Shown: positions 9,366-19,870, counted from the stretch's first letter. The stretch: DNA of 64,000 nt from Breviolum minutum Mf 1.05b.01 (GCA_000507305.1 DF241045.1:1645-65644); one strand, 5' to 3'. Notes: generated by a model from the letters alone, not told the origin. Translations and numbers: made by a program.

Positions 9366-9600
9366 GAACGGGTTTTGTCTGTAAATTTTCGTAGTTTCCG
9401 GCTCTTCAACTTCTTCGATGTTCATTTTTCGTGGTAATTCTCGTACTTTTCGGTGTTCTGCGGTGCTCTTGAAAGGGTCTAAAACGGGTTTCGTCTGTAA
9501 ATTTCGTACTTTTTCGGCTCCTCAACTTCTTCGATGTTCATTTTTCCTGCTAATTCTCGTACTTTTCGGTGTTCTGCAATGCTCTTGAACGGGATTTTGA
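9280..9600. repeat. Imperfect direct repeat of about 115 bp
   Basis: 9369-9480 and 9485-9600 are two copies of one unit, sharing GGCTC(T/C)TCAACTTCTTC and ATTCTCGTACTTTTCGGTG. A partial copy of the unit start (TTTCGTCTGTGAATTTTCG) lies upstream near 9317. It is CG-rich and directly adjoins the minisatellite. Confidence 0.75.
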
Positions 9601-9654
9601 CAAAAAAAACTCGTGCTTTTTTGTCGTTTTTGGCGCTGCAACATCCGGCCCATG

Positions 9655-9975
9655 CTCACACATAGAGTGGTCACATAGTGGTCACACATAGAGTGGCCAC
9701 ACATAGAGCGCTCACATAGAGTGGTCACATAGAGTGGCCACACATTGACATAGAGTGCTCCCAAAGAGTGGTCACACATAGAGTGCTCACATAGAGTGGT
9801 CACACATAGAGTGGTCACGCATAGAGTGCTCACACATAGAGTGGTCACATAGAGTGGTCACGCNACATAGAATGGTCACGCATAGAGTGCTCACACATAG
9901 AGTGGTCACATAGAGTGGTCACGCATAGGGTGCTCACATAGAGTGGTAACACATAGAGTGCTCGCATAGAGCTAT
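9655..9975. repeat. Minisatellite with CACATAGAGTGGT core
   Basis: About twenty-four head-to-tail variants of 11-15 bases (CACACATAGAGTGGT, CACATAGAGTGGT, CACGCATAGAGTGCT and similar) fill the interval. A single N at 9864 interrupts the array, so its true length is not represented. The minus-strand open frame through it is a repeat artefact. Confidence 0.9.
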
Positions 9976-10039
9976 TGCATTTCGTTTTTACACTGTTTGG
10001 GGTCTCTTGCGGGGATAATTCTGGGCAATTGCTGCACTC

Positions 10040-11300
10040 ATCATTACGATTGTGGCAATCCTTGTACCTGATAGCTTGAAGTCATAGGTAGACTCAAGAG
10101 TCAACTATGGAATGGTCTTGTGAGTTGAGAGACTTTTTGTTTGAGCTGCAGCCGTGCGTGCACCAAGGCTCTGACAGTCATCTAAACGTCTGTGGTCAAG
10201 AGAAAAAAGAAGCCCTAATTGGCCCTTGGCAAATGCCATGCACAAAGCTGGGTACAATCACAAAACCAACCAACAAAACAAAAACACCAAAACCACCCGC
10301 AAACAAAAAACACAACAAGACAAGGGTGCACCCAGGTGACGAGGTGAAAAAGTGAAACATCGCGCCCTATCTCTCTGCACTCAGCCGTTCTCCACAATGA
10401 AATAGAAGTTCCCGAAGAGTCCTTCTTCCAAATTGCCAAAGATGGCATCCGATCCAAGTGCTAGCACCACCCATGCAGACCAAGGCAGACCATACGCTTG
10501 TTGACCATCGGCACTCCGGCAAGCAAGAAGAAACCGTTCCATAGCACTTTAGCAGCCGAACATGTAGCCAACTACATAGCAAGATACTTCATTGCTGTAC
10601 CTGCATTGGGTCATCCCGTACATCTGCCCTTTCCTTACGCCGATATACCCCGTGTTTGGTGTGCCATACCTGCGCCACACTCTTCTCTTGCCAACGCGTC
10701 CATTCCCATGATGTTGCATCAGCATACTCGAAATGTAGAAAGTGGTCAGAGAATGCCAACAGTGAGGGAGATTGGGCATCAGCAGCCTTCCTGTACCACT
10801 CACGTGTTTGTCTCCACTTGCCTTGCACCTCCCAGTAGTCATGCCCACGGTATTCTGCTTCACGAAAGCGTTGCTGTATGCCAAACTTGTTAAGGAACAG
10901 GCGCTCATAGAGATGATCCCTGCTCAGATTGGTAACTTTTTGCGTGAAGAGGCGCTCGTCTTGTGAGTTGAGAGACAAGCAAACAAAAGCAACACAACAG
11001 CAAAAACAAAAACCCACACACAAAAGACCCAAACGAAAAGACAAACAAGACCAATGAAAGGGTGAAACAGTGAAACGCGTCCCGGCTCTCATTTCATCTT
11101 CAGCAGAATTCGCCCCAGCTCTCAATCCATCGTCAGCAGCAGGTAGTCAAAGATACCGTTGTATGCAAAATAGACTACAGTGGGCAAGGAAGAGTCTCTG
11201 TAGCTTGCTTCCTTCGCTTGGTGCCCCGACTGAGACTCTTTTGATAAGGTCCTCGATAACTCAATGCAATCAATTCTTCCTCATGCATGGCGGACCTGAT
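10040..11300 (-). pseudogene. Minus-strand exon remnants related to the element 3' exon, split by TTTG-rich introns
   Basis: On the minus strand, 10589-10965 reads as a credible exon (FGIQQRFREAEYRGHDYWEV and downstream Trp/Arg-rich sequence) preceded by a TTTG-rich GT-AG intron at about 10968-11060. A second such intron lies at about 10225-10320. 10043-10130 is homologous to 13838-13925, but an in-frame stop interrupts the coding pattern. I read this as a degraded relative of the 3' part of the helicase-like element gene lying just outside the left TIR. Family function unknown. Confidence 0.35.
10968..11060 (-). repeat. TTTG-rich intron-like repeat, copy
   Basis: On the minus strand this block begins GGTCTTGTTTGTC, is almost entirely T/G/C with TTTG and TTTTTG runs, and ends CACAAG before coding-like sequence. 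It is preceded by GTTTCACTGTTTCACCC. Similar blocks with the same flanks lie at 10225-10320 and 13925-14010 (minus), and a related block at 44450-44575 (plus). This suggests a mobile or conserved intron family. Confidence 0.5.
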
Positions 11301-12880
11301 TTTTTTTTGATCCATTGCTATGAGTACGATACCACGGTACTGTGAGGATTGTCATGGTCACAGCACCTCTTTGGGTAAGGAATAGCGAATCGGATAAGAA
11401 ATAGTGCGTCACATGTTGTGACGAAAAAGAAAATGACTGTACACAAACCTGCGTTTCATTTAGTCTTTTATCAAATGAAACAAAAGCAGTCTAGTATGGA
11501 ATTTTTGACATCGAGGAAGCCATCAAAATAGAAAGTTTCACCGATGAAGGACAGTGTATTTTTACGGTGGTAAGACAAGTGTAAAGTACATCAGCGATTT
11601 GGCAAACAATCGAAAGTCGTTCCTGTGCATCATAAGCCAGTTGCACTCAGTGGTGAAAAGCGGCAGGTAAACCAGTAATACCAATGAAGAGCAGCAGTTA
11701 GAACACCAGTTTCCCATGTGTTGCACCAACAGTTTACAGTAGTGCGTTCCAAAATACGGCAGGGTTGCAATGAACAAATTGTTTGATTTTACCCCCCATT
11801 GCAGCAACGCTTAGCGAGTGATCCTCAAAGCAAAGTTCGAGGTGCACCAACTAACCGTCGCCACAAATCAGGTAATGTATCCCATTCCAATTAAATAAAA
11901 TCCCAAGGCAGTTAACAAAGTAGTCCAATTTGCAGCGACCACCATGTAACGGCTACGTTGTACTGTACCAAGCTGAACATGAAAAACACCCTGCCTCGTA
12001 ACGGCTCCGGAAAAAGCCACAAAAGAATCATGAACTCAATGGTAAAGAGCGGCAGGAGCGACAGTGATCCAATTGTTGCATAATCTGATATCAGCAGCGC
12101 GTTCCAAAATTCAGCTTAGCATTGCTATGCTCATATTGTTTGAAATTCCACAACTTTGCAGCAATGAAGCGAGTGATCCTCAAAACAGAGTTCGAGGTGC
12201 ACCAACGCACCGTCACCACGAGTCAGGGAATGTATTTCTTTGCCAACCAAATGATAGCCACTGGATGTTGAATGTAAGAGGTGACTTCAGCGGCTACCTC
12301 ATAGTAGCTGCACCGGTGCAGTATTCCAGAGCCGTCTTAGATCCAGCTGCAATGATCATGTAATTGTATGTAATGCACCATAGCATATCAAAAAAAAAAA
12401 GAACCAACACCCTGCCTCGTAACGGCCCCGGAAAAAAGCCTGTCTGAAGACCAGGCCGCACTGATGAATATGTAAATCATATATATGGGATGATCGGCTC
12501 CGGTTTGCATCCATGCTCGTCTGAATAGCGAGCTGCACTGATCATAAGAATAAATACGTAAGGCACCAGAGTGTAGCAAGTTGAAGAAAAACAATCACCT
12601 TGCCTCGTAACGGCTCCGGAAAAAGCCTGTCTGAAAATCAGGCAGCAATGAAGGAATATGTATGGTAAGCATCGTTCCACACTAAGAAACATAGGTTCAA
12701 GCATGTAGCGGTAACATCATCAGCCTGTCTGAAAATCAGGCGGCATTGATATATGGAAATATGTAGTGCGTCTACCCACCAGTAACCAGTTTCCCCACCA
12801 GTTGCAAGTCGAGTAAATTTGGCACAAGCTGAACAATCCCTGCGATGGCGTGCCTGTGCAAGGGTTTTTTTTTCCCCCTA
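11301..12880 (+). repeat. Left terminal inverted repeat of the outer element
   Basis: The reverse complement of 44856-46080 aligns along this stretch. Clear shared blocks include the tip (11314-11385), the GAGTGA(T/C)CCTCAAAGCAAAGTT block near 11816-11836, the CCTCGTAACGGCTCCGG motif, and the inner block with AACCAGTTTCCCC and AAATTTGGCACAAG near 12785-12835. This copy is longer than the right one because an internal unit is amplified: the motif CCTCGTAACGGCTCCGG occurs at 11994, 12415 (one change) and 12603, and the GAGTGATCCTCAAA block occurs twice (about 11816 and 12171). Confidence 0.85.
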
Positions 12881-13800
12881 AACGACTCTTCCATGCATAG
12901 AAATTACGTGCTCTTCCCAATGGCGTCAAATCAGTCATATGGTTATAGGATTGGGCGAGGTTTTAGCTTCAGTTGAGATTTCCATCATAAACCGCAGTTT
13001 TCCCTTGGCACGAAAAGAAAAGATTATTCACACATGTGTGACTTCGGATCTTATGGCAGTTTAACCTTGGCCATTACTGCAGTTTTATTTTTCATGATGG
13101 TTCCATATCTATTGAGTCCAATTTGCTCACGTTCTGGCAACAATTGTTCATCTGTGAGCCTTTCTAGGTTGTCATGGCGGCTGCGAAAGCTTTCGCTGCT
13201 GCTCCCACTGATGAGTGTTTATTAAGGTAGGGATCTATGTTGGTGATTGATAAATTTTTTGCTTCACATTTGGAACTTCAACAGGTATCATCAACCCGTG
13301 ACTATTGAAAAGATACCATCACTCTACGTTATGTAGCTTCATGATTATTCTCAACAGCGGTCCACTGAAGATTCTTTAAAACGAATAAAGCATCGCAGAG
13401 AAAGTAGCTCCCCAAAGACACTTTTGATGTATCTGCGGGCTCACTGCCAAATGTTCAATGTTTCGAAGAAATCAGGGTCTGCTGTATTTATTCAAGTTCC
13501 GGTTCCTCCACTACTCTTGATACTGCCTAGGCTGGTCACAAAACTGCTCGCCTACAGCCACACAGTAATGAAGGATATCTCTCCATTTTGAAATTTTTTG
13601 TTCATAGCTTTCTTCCATTTTGTCGCGGATTTCTAGAATTGTGGAATGTCGTGTGTCAGGCCACTTTAGCAGCCTTGTCAGCTAGTCGTTACCCATGTGG
13701 ATGAAATACTGCATAGGCTCTATCCCTCATGTCTGGTGTGAGATTTCACTACAATTATTCTATGTACCGATTATGCCAGGTTAAATGGCCTCTCATTAGA
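12881..13800. other. Unannotated stretch inside the outer element
   Basis: No recognisable coding sequence. The corresponding position at the right end (44823-44856) is only about 30 bases, so this stretch is probably inserted or rearranged DNA. Confidence 0.4.
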
Positions 13801-13808
13801 TCCACAAG

Positions 13809-14035
13809 TCAAAATTTTTCGCGGTGTTCCATTTGTAGAATCATCATAACGATAGTGGCAGTCCTTGTGCCTGAAAGTTTGAAGTCGTAGGAAACCCAAG
13901 AGTCAACTATGGAAAGGTCTTGTAGGCACAAAAAACCAAGACAAAACACAAAAAAAAAAACAAACAAACACAAACCAGCCAACACCAAACCAACAAGACC
14001 GATCAAAGGGTGAGACAGTGAAACGTGCTCCCGCT
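13809..14035 (-). pseudogene. Exon and TTTG-rich intron in inverted orientation, homologous to the right-end 3' exon
   Basis: The minus strand has a TTTG-rich block (about 14010-13925) flanked by GTTTCACTGTCTCACCC and ending CTACAAG. An exon-like frame follows (DLSIVDSWVSYDFKL ... TATIVMM). The right-end 3' exon at 44575 contains VTIVMM in the same relative place after the same kind of block. Homology therefore extends inward beyond the TIR, in inverted orientation. It is truncated after about 35 residues. Confidence 0.4.
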
Positions 14036-14936
14036 CTAAGGTAGAAGTACGAGATCGTATCTTCTCTCAGGTCCGCTTACAGTCTATGGCTTGCCTGCAG
14101 TGTGACCAGATTTGTCTATGATTGGCTTAGACAAGAATGCATTTGCGGGACTACGCAGCGTCAAACCTGTCTTGGTCAGAAGCCACTGACGAGGTCTCCA
14201 AAATGGTGCCTTCAGAATCAGTGGATCAATGAAGGTCATTCTTAAATCTCAGGTTGACTAGAAGGGTTTGTTTTGCAAGGCTTCTTAGCATCCAGGAGGA
14301 ACCGCGTCAGGTGGGCCTCCTGCCAATCAAAGGCTTCGAAGAGCGTGACTGGTGAGCAGTCTTGGGCGGTAATCGACGTAAGATCCTCTTCCGTAGTGCA
14401 AGATAATAGGTCTGGTTTTCCCTGTAGTTACAAATGGAATGAAACATCTTACCCCCAGGAAGCACCAGCAATGCAGCTTTGCCCCAGGAAGCACCAGCAT
14501 GGCAGCTTTACTTGTTATGGAAGGCAATGAGGCCCACCACTCAAAGCAAGTTCTTGCGCACGTATGCGGAAGAGTAGACCTCTGATCTGAGACGTGTGAA
14601 AGTTGGCAGGGTAGCAATGCAATTACGCGGCCAAACCTTTGGAGAGACAACAACCACTGGTCCATTCTCCAATAAATGACCACGCAATTGTCCATTCAAG
14701 TGAGGAGTCCATCATCTGGCCAAACGTCATCAGACCGCTAGTTTGCATTCAAGCCGTCTCCGTGTCTTGCTTCTTTTCTTGCCATACCTGCTTGAAGAAC
14801 GGTCAAGCACTTCTTCTTCAGCAGGCAAGACCAGTGTCGGGCCAGTAAGACCTTTCGGGATCTGTCTGAGGGCCTCCATGACATCGATTCCAGGCAGTTT
14901 GCGAGGAAAGTCACCAGTGATGACGCATCTGGCATT
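14036..14936. other. Probable degraded helicase-family sequence, not resolved
   Basis: Between the inverted exon remnant and the recognisable fragment at 14937. Frames are short on both strands. The direct duplication CCCCAGGAAGCACCAGCA (near 14453 and 14483) is the only clear internal repeat. No firm assignment. Confidence 0.3.
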
Positions 14937-15314
14937 TTGCTGAGAGACAGTCAGATTCAATTGCGGGAATTGGTTCACTTGCCACGCAATTGGCTCTTGG
15001 CGCGATTAACGATTCCGCTTGGTGGGCTTAGCAAGCAAGTAGACAGTGTGACCAGCAACCGTGACTCAGATGCGCACCATGGGAAGGTAATCCAAACAGC
15101 CACGCACTTGACTTTGATCCTTGCTAAGTATCTGGCCGACACCAATGCGCAGCTCATGCGTAGCTTGTTGGATCATGAATCGAAGATCTTGTTTGACATG
15201 GATACTGAACCTCTGCTGATGCCTAGGTTTTGGATCCTGCCACTGTACAGGGAATTGCTCAATAGTGCCTCCCGCAACCGTCCAGTCCAGCATCCGAGAG
15301 ACCTCGTGGTCTGA
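14937..15314 (+). pseudogene. C-terminal fragment of a second helicase-family copy
   Basis: The frame reads LPRNWLLARLTIPLGGLSK and ends RFWILPLYRELLNSASRNRP. The latter corresponds to NFWVPIYQELLRAASGHN in the main gene at 43235-43295, so the two are paralogous. This fragment lies upstream of the N-terminal half of the main copy, so a whole gene copy cannot be read through it. It is a truncated duplicate or part of a tandem array of the element gene. Confidence 0.5.
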
Positions 15315-16911
15315 CTTGGTGAAGATTATCTGTGGAGAAAATAAGAAGCAAAGAGGAAAGAGGAAGTATTATGACGGAACTCAAGGATAGGAGAGGATTC
15401 GTCCAGTAGTTTGGATCATGCAGCTTGATTTTTTTTGTGCCATGCCGTGCGCGCTCGAGGCTCAGACGGTCATAAAAACGTTTTGTCTTTGATTGACTAT
15501 TCCCACATGTTGGAGAATAGGTGAGAAGGAAAGCTAGGTGTCTTCGAAAAACAAAGCAACACAAACAAAACACAAACTCAAAACAAAAAGAAGACACCCA
15601 GACAACGTTGGTCCAGGTGTAGCAGCGACAGAGACAGACAACAACAAGGTGATGTATAAGATTTCGAGATGGTCATTATCTGGTGCAGCTGTAATGTCTG
15701 TGTTGAATGTAAGTAGCAGAGTGACCTGGTTTGAGCTGAATGACAAAGCTCTCCTGGACAGTTGTCATGTGTTGCAGGTTTTTTTTGCTCCTCGCTTCTA
15801 AGGTGCGATCTTCGTGCGAAGAAGGTTCCGGGCAGAGCGCGCCACAGTCAGCATGTTATGATCCGCAATTGGACGCAACTGAATTGAAGCAAAACGACGC
15901 CGCAGGTGACAAAAGTCGGTAGGGTCAAAATCGGTGCAAGGCGAGGAAGGTATCCTGTGCGATGTCTTCTCGTAAAAGTGCTCTGCGGCATGGCAAGGTG
16001 CTCCAGGACTGACGGTCTCTATCAGGCTGCTTGGCCAACAACTGGCTGATGAATGGCTTGACTTCATGCTCTCACAAAGAACCTGTGGCCCACCTTCACT
16101 GCCAAAGGAGCTCTGACAAAGATGATAACGGAAGTGAACATTTCGCAAAGAACTGCGCAGATTGCAGGCCGAGCATCTGTGGATGGATATCAAGATTACT
16201 GCAATCTACTCTAATCGTATGTACACGGAGGCTCTCACTGGGATGTCTCGTGAACAACTTTGTTGCTCTTTAACACACCAAGGGCAATCAGAGAAATCCC
16301 TATAAAGAGAAAGCATACAGAAGACCAGATTACACCGTAGTCGTGGAAGCAAAGTCAATGGTGGAAATGGCAGCACAAAGATCAACGTGCGCGGGAGGTC
16401 ATGGACATCAATGGCTTCAAACGTGCATTCGGGGGCAAGAGTGAGAATGCTCATGCCGTGACAGGTACATGCATGGATTTCTGTAGAAAGCGCTGGCAAA
16501 CAAGAGAGGGCACATACCAATTAAAACGGCGAAGACAATTAGCTGATGTGAGAGACCCGCCAGAGCAGGGAGACAAAGAAGACATGACGGACATCTGATC
16601 AACTGCTTGGAGGGCATGGATGACATCCTACATGGTGGAAGAGATGATTAGAGAAGCTGTAGGTGGGGCGTAGGTTTCATCTTTTTTGCGAGGATCTTCA
16701 CCAGCTGCTTCTTGTGTGTTGTGTTTCTTGTTGTTGGTTTTTTGGTTTTGTTTTTCTTTGTTGTTTCTGCTTCCTTGCCGGTGAAAGAACTCCTGCAAGC
16801 AATTCCAGTTTCACTCTTTTTTTGCTTTTGACCGACCATGTCCCGTGCTCGCTCGGCAATGCAGGAAAAAAAGAAGCCACTATGTTGCTGAACTAGAGTG
16901 CAAGGTCTGGT
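15315..16911. other. Degraded sequence, probably upstream part of the helicase-like gene
   Basis: A 24-residue plus-strand patch at 16045-16116 (LADEWLDFMLSQRTCGPPSL) looks protein-coding but is closed by stops on both sides. A CAAA-rich block (15545-15600) bounded by GGTGTC(T)TCG/GAAGACACC inverted arms and a TTTG-rich block (16700-16790) resemble the intron-like repeats elsewhere. No continuous reading frame is visible. Confidence 0.35.
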
Positions 16912-17803
16912 ATGCATTGGTCCAGAGCTGGCGTGGCTCGCGTGTTCATCGATTGGAACCAGCAACCAGTGCTCTTGCTCCCCGCAAGGCTTCTGGCTAA
17001 CCGAGACGCCAAGTCCTTCCAGTCTGAAAAGGTGCTGCATATGATAGACAGCAAATCCAAATGGGTCTTCGAAAGAGAAACACAGTGCTCATGCATTATC
17101 ATTCGCCCGGAACAGCATAAATACTGGGGCTATCTTGGCTCTGTCAGGTCCTACTTTGACTGGCTGCCTTGAGAGAATTGCAAACACCTTCTACACCACT
17201 GCTTTGCAGGCTTTTGCGACATCATGGTGAGCTTGAGCATTTAGAAAATGGAGAACCCACAATTTGCAAGCATGTATTTTCAAAATATCTACCATATTGG
17301 CGACACCAAGTCAGGCCAGGAACTTGAAGTCTTCTTGACCATGCCTCTTGAACGTCTTCGACTTGGCTGTGGAATAGAATGTGCCGAAACCAGCTTCCGC
17401 TTGGTTCCAATCAACGGCTACGCCTGTGTGCTGCTGCGCTCAAGCTTCTCCGATTTGCACTTGGGCTTGATCAAGTTCGATTTCGTCTGAGACCGAAGAA
17501 GCGCCTTCTCCAACTACAAGATGAACATGTGTTAGCTACTCTTAGTGCCGTTCTGCTGGCCCTCAAGGAAGGGAGGACCAGTCTCTCTATTAGAGGGGTC
17601 TTCGGTGCGGGCAAAACTCGCTCTGCTGCAGTTCTTTTGGCTTATCTCCTTGTCTTTGATCCCAGCCTGAAGCTCATGGTGGTGACCAAAGAAAATGTCG
17701 CAGTACATGCAATTGCGGAACACCTCGTTGCCCTACAGTTGCCACAAGAGGTTGAACAGCTAATGGGACGTCTGGTTGGATTCTACGAGCAGCGACGGAA
17801 AGG
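16912..17803 (+). pseudogene. Helicase-like gene, N-terminal half with Walker A motif, cut by the copia insertion
   Basis: Coding pieces are 16912-17169, 17248-17485 and 17486-17803, with stops between the first two and a frameshift near 17485. The last piece contains SIRGVFGAGKTRSAAVLLA, a P-loop of superfamily-1 helicase style, followed by a beta strand and KENVAVHAIAEHLV, as in UPF1-like proteins. The reading frame is interrupted at RRKG by the copia 5' LTR (TGTGGAATTG) at 17804. It resumes with KGSATPLD at 41964. This family is, to my knowledge, greatly multiplied in dinoflagellate genomes. The substrate is unknown; a role in replication or movement of the outer element is inferred from position only. 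Confidence 0.65.
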
Positions 17804-18265
17804 TGTGGAATTGTATAGTTGATACCTGGGGAGTTTTTACTCCGGGTTGCGTTGTAGTGAGTTGATTTCGTAGTCTTAGGACTTAGGTTTTCTGACTTGA
17901 GTTTTCACTTAGGTTTTTGGACCGAAGTTGTGACTTGATTTTAACTTGCATAGTTGCATGACGTTTTGGTCATGTTTTTGACACTTGAGTAGAGTTTTTG
18001 AGCGAGCTGAAGAAACTTGACGGTTTCTTCGTCTAGTTTGAACGGTTGTTTGGCTCAAGGCCACGAAGGCTCAAGAGCGACAGTTGGAGTTTACTGGCTC
18101 AGCGAAAATAGCTTGTGCGAAAGGGTTGTTTGCTGGTGAAACGGGGCTATAGTTGGTTTTTGTGTCGTTTGGACACGAGAGTAACTAGGTTTTATCTCAC
18201 TTGAGGGTTTCTTGTTGAGTTTAGGTTTTCTAGATTCCAAGGGATCTTAGTGTGGATAAATTTCA
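17804..18265 (+). repeat. 5' LTR of the copia element
   Basis: It starts TGTGGAATTG directly after the target duplication and ends ATTTCA two bases before the primer site, giving TG...CA ends and 462 bp. It is T-rich with many CTTGA/GTTTT words. At 18049-18059 it contains TTTGGCTCAAG, identical to the last 11 bases of the dinoflagellate spliced leader. There is no second copy in the window. Confidence 0.65.
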
Positions 18266-18267
18266 CG

Positions 18268-18280
18268 TGGTAGCGGAGCA
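18268..18280 (+). promoter_or_regulatory. Primer-binding site, initiator tRNA-Met type
   Basis: TGGTAGCGGAGC matches the common copia primer site TGGTATCAGAGC at ten of twelve positions and lies two bases after the LTR end, the expected place for minus-strand priming. Confidence 0.7.
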
Positions 18281-18331
18281 AGGAGTTGCTCACGTTAGAG
18301 TGTGGAGTCACTCTGCCTGGTGTTTGTGAGG

Positions 18332-19492
18332 ATGGAAGGTTCACCGACTGCACGAGGTGAAACAAGGGAAAGGTCTCTGTCAGGTCGGACAAACCCTTGG
18401 AGTCCTGTTTCATCGTCTGGAGGTAACCCTGACGGCCCTGAACGACGTAGGAGACGTCCTACGGTTCAGATCGAGGGTCAGACAACTCAGGAGGAGTTTA
18501 GCAGTTTAGGCAATCCAGGAATTTCATCTCACAGGGGTCCAGGGACTGTACCAGTTGAACAGCCACAGCAAGCTGTGCCACCTGGTTTGAGTGGTGGCAG
18601 TGATGGTGGAGGGCTTGGTGCCCCACCAGGTTATTCAGAGTTTGTGACTGCTGCTGTTAGGTCAGCTATGGAACCGTTTCTGCAGAATATGGCTCAGGTT
18701 GTTGGTGAGGCAGACGGCTCAGATCACCGTTGTTAACCAGAGAGTTGAGCAGTTGGCTTCAGTAGTGTCACAGATGAATCTCAACTACTCCTCGAATGTT
18801 CCGGTTGCTGGTTCTAATGCTGCCAATGTTGGTAGTCCATCACCTCCGAGGAATCAACAAAGTAGTTCAGGTTTGAGTAGTGTTTCAGGTTTTGGTGAGA
18901 GGCCACCTGTTTCTCCTGTGAGGAACTTTGGTGAGTTCCGGTTTACGAAGGACCAGGTGTTGCTGCTTCTCGAGCAGAGGAGCGTGAGAAGGACATCTTC
19001 ACTAAGAGTGAGAAGTGGTTACCGGCAATGCCATTGCCAGACTTTTCGAAGCGGTCAAAGTCTCGCCAGGAAGAGATTTTATGTTTCTCAGAATATATGA
19101 GTCAGTTTCGATCTTGGATTGCTTTGGCATCCGATGTTTTTGCCTTTGAGATCGAAAGTGCGATTCGGCATCCTGATGAACTTCACATGGGTGGTTTGAA
19201 GCCAGCTCAACAGTTGAGGTCAAGTCGTTTGTTGGCGATGTTGCAGCAGATTTTCACACCTTATCCCAGAGCTTACATGCTTATCCAGGCTTATGTTGAA
19301 GGGATTGGTGTGGATGGCATTTTTGTTGCACATCGAGGTACAAGTGGATTTGAGGCTCTGAGACTGCTTGGGAAGGAGTTCTCACTCAGGACAAGAGCTG
19401 AAGCATCTTTCTTCAGGGCCGAAGTTATGAAGCGGACTTATAAGGCTGAGAATTCATCTACTCAAATCTCCGATGTAGTTCGGAAGATGGAC
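18332..19492 (+). pseudogene. gag: copia gag, N-terminal half
   Basis: The ATG at 18332 begins MEGSPTARGETRERSLSGR. Pro/Gly/Ser-rich N-terminal sequence follows, then a coiled segment (QRVEQLASVVSQMNLNYSS) and the folded capsid part from about 19020 (LPDFSKRSKSRQEE ... DVVRKMD). Three frames are needed (breaks near 18720 and 19000), so the gene is dead. The frame is cut at ATGGAC (19487-19492) by the inner insertion and continues in phase at 33918. Confidence 0.75.
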
Positions 19493-19713
19493 CAAGAAGG
19501 TTCTATCGCAGCCTAATTAAACAGCAGAAAGGCATTAAGAGGCAATGGTTGTTTTATTGGCTTGCATGAAGCATGTACTGCCAAATCATGACTCAAAAAC
19601 ATGCTTGCGTGTGAAAAAAGAAGATGTTTATATGTAACTTTGGCTTGGACACAGGATGACCTGTATCTATATATGCCGCACCTGCTGCAAAATGTGCTCC
19701 TGCCCTCAATTTC

Positions 19714-19735
19714 CTTGAGCCAAAATGCCTACGGT
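19714..19735 (-). other. Relic of the dinoflagellate spliced leader
   Basis: On the minus strand these 22 bases read A followed by CCGTAGGCATTTTGGCTCAAG split as CCGTAG-G-CATTTTGGCTCAAG. The canonical leader is DCCGTAGCCATTTTGGCTCAAG, so 20 of 21 fixed positions match and the first base fits the D position. The following base is G-A, not GT, so it is not an SL RNA gene. SL relics mark reverse-transcribed, reinserted mRNAs in dinoflagellates. It lies between the terminal exon and the left end of the inner insertion. Confidence 0.85.
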
Positions 19736-19740
19736 CAAAG

Positions 19741-19795
19741 TGTGATATATATATATATATGTGTTTACACATATATGTATATATAAATATAAGTA
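19741..19795. repeat. TA-rich palindromic microsatellite
   Basis: TA runs are arranged around GTGTTTACAC so that the whole stretch can fold back. It adjoins the SL relic. Confidence 0.6.
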
Positions 19796-19870
19796 TAGTT
19801 TTAGGGGTTGGTCGAGATTGTTTCCTTGAATTTTGTTGCGCCCATGTTTTCAGCACTCACATTTTTTCAC

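Noticed and set aside
9522..9848. Minus-strand protein with repeated LCVTTLCV
   Set aside because: Translation of the minisatellite only.
9655..9975. CRISPR-like array
   Set aside because: Units are directly abutting 11-15-mers without unique spacers, in a eukaryotic context; it is a minisatellite.
17804..19492. Left gag half as a different copia copy from the pol at 34-38 kb
   Set aside because: The frame resumes exactly at the duplicated ATGGAC with the expected capsid sequence, so a single split copy is the simpler reading.
19714..19735. SL RNA gene
   Set aside because: The leader match is not followed by a GT donor or an SL RNA body, so it is a relic in retroposed or mobile DNA.
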